From: an uncultured Clostridia bacterium
GTDB taxonomy: Bacteria; Bacillota; Clostridia; TANB77; CAG-508
DNA: 64,000 nt
NCBI GenBank assembly: GCA_948777935.1
Contig: CAQDYY010000003.1
Location: 118,849 to 182,848, forward strand
Reading direction: 5' to 3'
In this document: positions 62,601 to 64,000 of the stretch, piece by piece
Layout of the letters: each line of letters begins with the position of its first letter
Position numbering within the stretch: the stretch's first letter is position 1
The notes under the pieces: generated by a model
Told to the model about the DNA's origin: nothing
Databases searched by the model: none
The model's input: only the letters and a program-made list of their open reading frames with translations
Position numbers and translations under genes: made by a program

Positions 62601-64000
62601 AATAAATGTAAACAATATATATGGAACAGGAAAAGTTACGATCAAAATAACAGAAATAGAACCACCAGCAGGAAGAAGATTTGACACAAAAGAAAAACAA
62701 GTAATACTAAATATAGATGAAGAAACAGGTTGGATAAAACTAGATAAACAAACAAGCAATGTAGATGCATTTGTAGATAATGATACAAAGAAAATAACAA
62801 TAAGGATAAGAAACTATCCAGATGGAACATTTGTAATAGGAGCAAATAAAGTAGATGAAGTAGATAATGATCTAATACTATATGGAGCAAAATATCAAAT
62901 ACAAATGGAAGGAAGTTCTACAGTACATACATTAGTACAATATGCAAATGGACTAATTGCAGCACAAGATATACTGATGCCAAGCCCTGTAAGTGTTGGA
63001 ACATATACATATACGATAACAGAAATAGAAGCCCCATTTGGATATAAACTAAACACAGTGCCAACCGTATTAAAAGTAGAAGTAAGCAAAGTAAGTGGAA
63101 TAAATAAAATAACAAATGCGTACGTAGAAAGTGGTAATGGAACAGTAGAAGTATATGGAGATGAATATGTACACTTAAAATTGATAGATACACCAAATGA
63201 AATAGAAGATCCAGAAGGAAATAATACATATAAAATAACTATAAACAAAGTAGACAGTATGGACAAAACATATGTAATACCAAATACTTTAATAGGTGTA
63301 CAAGTACAAGCAGAAAGTGGAGAAAACTACTATAAAGAAATTAAAACAGACAAAAATGGTCAAATAAACTTAAATGATATAAAAGGAACAGGAAGAATAA
63401 CTGTAAAAATAGAAGAAATAAAAGCAGCACCAAATTATTTATTAGGAAATAATGTAACAATAGTTACATTTACAAGAGATCCAGAAACAAAACAAATAAC
63501 AATAAATGAAGAAACACATAATGTAGTTGTAACAGAAGAGGGAAATGTAAATATAACAATAGAAAATACATTAGATTTAGAAAAAGCAGTAGTAATAACA
63601 GTAAATAAAGTGTGGCAAGATACAGAAGAACAAAAAGTACATAGACCAGAAAGCATCAAAATACAAATAAAACGTGGAGACCAAGTAGTACAAGAAAAAG
63701 AAATTTTAAATACAGAAGAAGTAGCAATATTTACAAATTTACCCAAATATGATGAACATGGAAATGTAATAGTATATACAATCTCTGAAGCAGAAGTAAA
63801 TACAGGTGATTTAAAATATTATGTACCAAGCTATGATGAAGAAACAAACACAATAACAAACACATACATATTAAACGCTAGCATAAGAAAAGTAATAAAA
63901 GACACAAGTGTAGGACTAGGAGGAGCAACAATAGTATTAATAGATGAACAAGGAAACGAAACCGAAGGAGTAACAAACGAAGAAGGATATGTAATCTTTG
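56671..64000 (+). CDS. Giant surface protein: RCC1 repeats plus SpaA/Cna-B repeats (partial)
   Basis: Open at the window end, at least 2443 residues. Signal peptide: basic start then LIFIIAFSVIILMANMSFVQA. Residues about 45-390 hold seven RCC1-type repeats, with blades such as LWSWGLNNNGQLGNG, LYAWGNNQYGQLGNE and LYVWGGNESGELG, presumably a beta-propeller. A short MucBP/InlB-like segment (YKIEHYKQTETGYELVLG) follows. The remainder is a series of SpaA/Cna-B (prealbumin-like) domains with signatures EAPTGYNL, APVGYNA and APFGYKL, plus a Pro/Thr linker near 61620-61700. Isopeptide-bonded repeats of this type make stiff adhesins. A sortase motif would be expected past the window. No in-frame CGG was found in 7.3 kb. 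Confidence 0.93.
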   Translation, partial: MRKTKKGLKLIFIIAFSVIILMANMSFVQADTQNQINFNKMGFKEIAAGMYQTLAIDESGNLWSWGLNNNGQLGNGGEVDVNNPVQIKPGTKFTQVSAGNLFCLALDEDGNIWSFGTNGVGQLGVDGITKSNEPVKIASETTFKSISAGSSHGLAIDINNNLWSWGLNSNGQLGNGTNDNSNTPVQIMSDINFTEITAGYNSSAAISTTGALYTWGENSEGQLGDGTNEASSTPKNIETSKTYTKVQMSKGGNYTLAIDTEGKLYAWGNNQYGQLGNETFENSNTPIAIMEDKQIKEITLGYNHTLAIDTEGKLYAWGANGEGKLGTGNEILTNTPVQISEDKTFKKVSAGWNHTVAIEENGSLYVWGGNESGELGIEDIEGSKTPIAISKKESFSYKIEHYKQTETGYELVLGDTQTIEGIVGKEVIATPKTYEGYIWNKYAKGTVLKGEIKADGSLVLKLYYDKLVQNNFNISITNKSAEDSEGVENSTYDVTVEYCDGTSQEFKDIITNENGNIILSNVVGKNIMKVYFKQTSVAGGFISDTSKKYVEIKVNNETSQIELTGAKTAGVIANTNENTLYITQFNNKLNYENTLRIHAIDNIDNEIELANIPFTVTYPDGRNKQLITNEEGIAEISNLLAPGVGDFIYEIEQLATLSGYVENKTVKYVNITFDENGIITKVEALSEKTNATKETQTIDSIQNIIANINIEQTRDSQNAIFSDYSLHIIEQDKDTGDNVEGVTYKIIEKAATTGLSNIVTLTKTTNALGQINTDVVNGQEVILTIKRTKVPSGYKLLKEEIIVKLTKNAEGQYELQEPIEGVSIDNTTKTITVNRQLYKVSSIHNVAKTKVNNEIFITKVDENLRPLQGVVLELRENSSQTRWELKTDDNGLAKITSEDVKNAIGSEFPQYLIENKGKLTFWITEKSVPLGYERIEEDIGFEAYYEVTPDGTLQISYMNVLDGLSYYHIVDQEYDQYEKEDYMQVDIRLKVINQYGDIVDKANLNTLKIEKVDSKNENTKLEGATFQITLTYPTSGKLRTIETTNIDGIASIENLYFPEGTSTIEIVEKNAPYGYILDSTPNLIKVTNTAGNITVEGASVDSNRIINVKLTNTHKQYAVPFNVVVKKRDGKTKELIDSTANFNINITKGGMTSTYNKNTTKGTTQITNLNGTGNIEISVQEKEAPYRYKLNDEIATAYITKQDMYSDIAVDTTKTQSSNVSISGNTVYFTVYDEQEEINIEPSLQIKKVSTKNTDLRLRNAKFSITMPNNEGTKQITTGDYGYASVILKNGISGRYIIQETEAPTGYNLSKKVAIDVVFDENKNITSCELVKGLGEEYVDSIISNSHTAKTIYLNIGDTPIVTMQASTYTVKIDKVDKNNKQEKLDGAIFDISINQQNGLDYSLTKETMYERGINIYGLEGTGKIDVNLQEVTAPWGYVYDGTVRKLSFTRDEVTKALTLDVNSLINVNESDINVNNINHTITITIENTPKSYTPVIKEDGTEDPTPIPEGKIYNSITIENEYIRDHLVKIEGTTFRIYRLGSYVSQGTTNQRGLTTISLGNTEYYTVEDYLIKNYEMRASSYIKNQDVVLRITYGENGTMRSAEIISGEQDSQGRIVAEIDKTVNYVGNHRIKVKIRCDKKAYTPVSGTTPEDPKVPTTPTGTIKPEEKPSPITPVSPSEQEPDFGITLEKVNIFNNRIKVKNARYAINILNEETNESETKIGTTDSAGKISLTGLLGFGNFKITVIEISSPEEYALDENKQVVRIHRDQESQMITMLDKDLSENASARIDNINKMVKITIQETPSTIGFAILKQDYEDELIGLKNSKFQIIDNETNDTYELETLEEGMGYINLPIKENGLHTFTLREMQAPVGYNALTDTLTLKVNYLNGLITSAQIVGNDELAYVTTQNTEYIEANILNAKNTEHGTKYDIELIKADAYYSSITFENAKIKLDIDNEIGQSGISKTALTNTDGKINVNNIYGTGKVTIKITEIEPPAGRRFDTKEKQVILNIDEETGWIKLDKQTSNVDAFVDNDTKKITIRIRNYPDGTFVIGANKVDEVDNDLILYGAKYQIQMEGSSTVHTLVQYANGLIAAQDILMPSPVSVGTYTYTITEIEAPFGYKLNTVPTVLKVEVSKVSGINKITNAYVESGNGTVEVYGDEYVHLKLIDTPNEIEDPEGNNTYKITINKVDSMDKTYVIPNTLIGVQVQAESGENYYKEIKTDKNGQINLNDIKGTGRITVKIEEIKAAPNYLLGNNVTIVTFTRDPETKQITINEETHNVVVTEEGNVNITIENTLDLEKAVVITVNKVWQDTEEQKVHRPESIKIQIKRGDQVVQEKEILNTEEVAIFTNLPKYDEHGNVIVYTISEAEVNTGDLKYYVPSYDEETNTITNTYILNASIRKVIKDTSVGLGGATIVLIDEQGNETEGVTNEEGYVIF

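Noticed and set aside
56772..63746. Many minus-strand ORFs opposite the giant surface protein
   Set aside because: They are shadows of an AT-rich repetitive coding frame; hydrophobic low-complexity products and no ribosome sites.

Overview
The window comes from a very AT-rich, low-GC Gram-positive bacterium, most likely an uncultured gut Clostridia. The reasons are the AT-biased codons, strong AGGAGG-type ribosome sites, canonical sigma-A promoters with 17-bp spacers, a TrmFO-type tRNA methyltransferase, a BofC-like protein, a Spo0A-like regulator and SpaA/Cna-B surface proteins. No rRNA, tRNA or CRISPR array was seen.

Layout. 1-3.7 kb: the tail of a DUF6273-like protein and a SWIM/SNF2 helicase. 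3.9-9.6 kb: trmFO, then two coiled-coil proteins with look-alike promoters. 9.6-14.7 kb: the rpsL-rpsG-fusA-tuf translation cluster, with long repeat-bearing spacers. 14.8-20.5 kb: small genes, an HTH protein, a kinase-like gene carrying an internal TAG, a helical-repeat protein and a membrane-anchored nuclease. 20.6-24.0 kb: a restriction-modification locus with two C5-cytosine methyltransferases and an HNH nuclease. 24.2-46.7 kb: one M14 peptidase gene (minus strand) cut into three pieces by two serine-recombinase elements of about 10.6 and 11.1 kb. Element 1 carries a MobC-like protein, a RloA/RloB (AbiL-like) pair, a Hachiman (HamA/HamB) pair and a recombinase. Element 2 carries a Spo0A-like regulator, an ECF sigma/anti-sigma pair, secreted proteins, a peptidoglycan-binding DUF1906 lysin and a recombinase. 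46.8-56.2 kb: a Wzz/BY-kinase, a coiled-coil protein, an SH3/NlpC-P60 hydrolase, ComEC, a BofC-like protein and PgsA. 56.7 kb to the end: a giant RCC1 plus SpaA-repeat surface protein, open at the window edge.

Main discovery. Four genes (SNF2 helicase, ComEC, the element-1 recombinase and a small element-1 protein) look frameshifted, but every one of their ten breaks is the same event. An in-frame CGG codon occurs, and skipping its C so that GGA or GGT is read as glycine restores the conserved family sequence. Examples are motif I of SNF2 (GLGKT), the ComEC metallo-hydrolase motif DHVGG and the recombinase motif PAYGY. I found no in-frame CGG in any intact, well-conserved gene of the window. 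The sequence therefore suggests genome-wide +1 recoding at CGG, either by skipping at an unassigned codon or by a tRNA-Gly reading a CGGN quadruplet. It would act here on DNA-uptake and DNA-mobility genes. Four in-frame CGG codons in short ORFs, two of which look foreign in base composition, do not fit and are reported as counter-evidence.

The two ideas meet in element 1. Its recombinase needs three such shifts, the first at codon 12, so movement of that element would depend on the host's CGG decoding. Precise excision of both elements would rejoin the M14 peptidase as one 306-codon frame.
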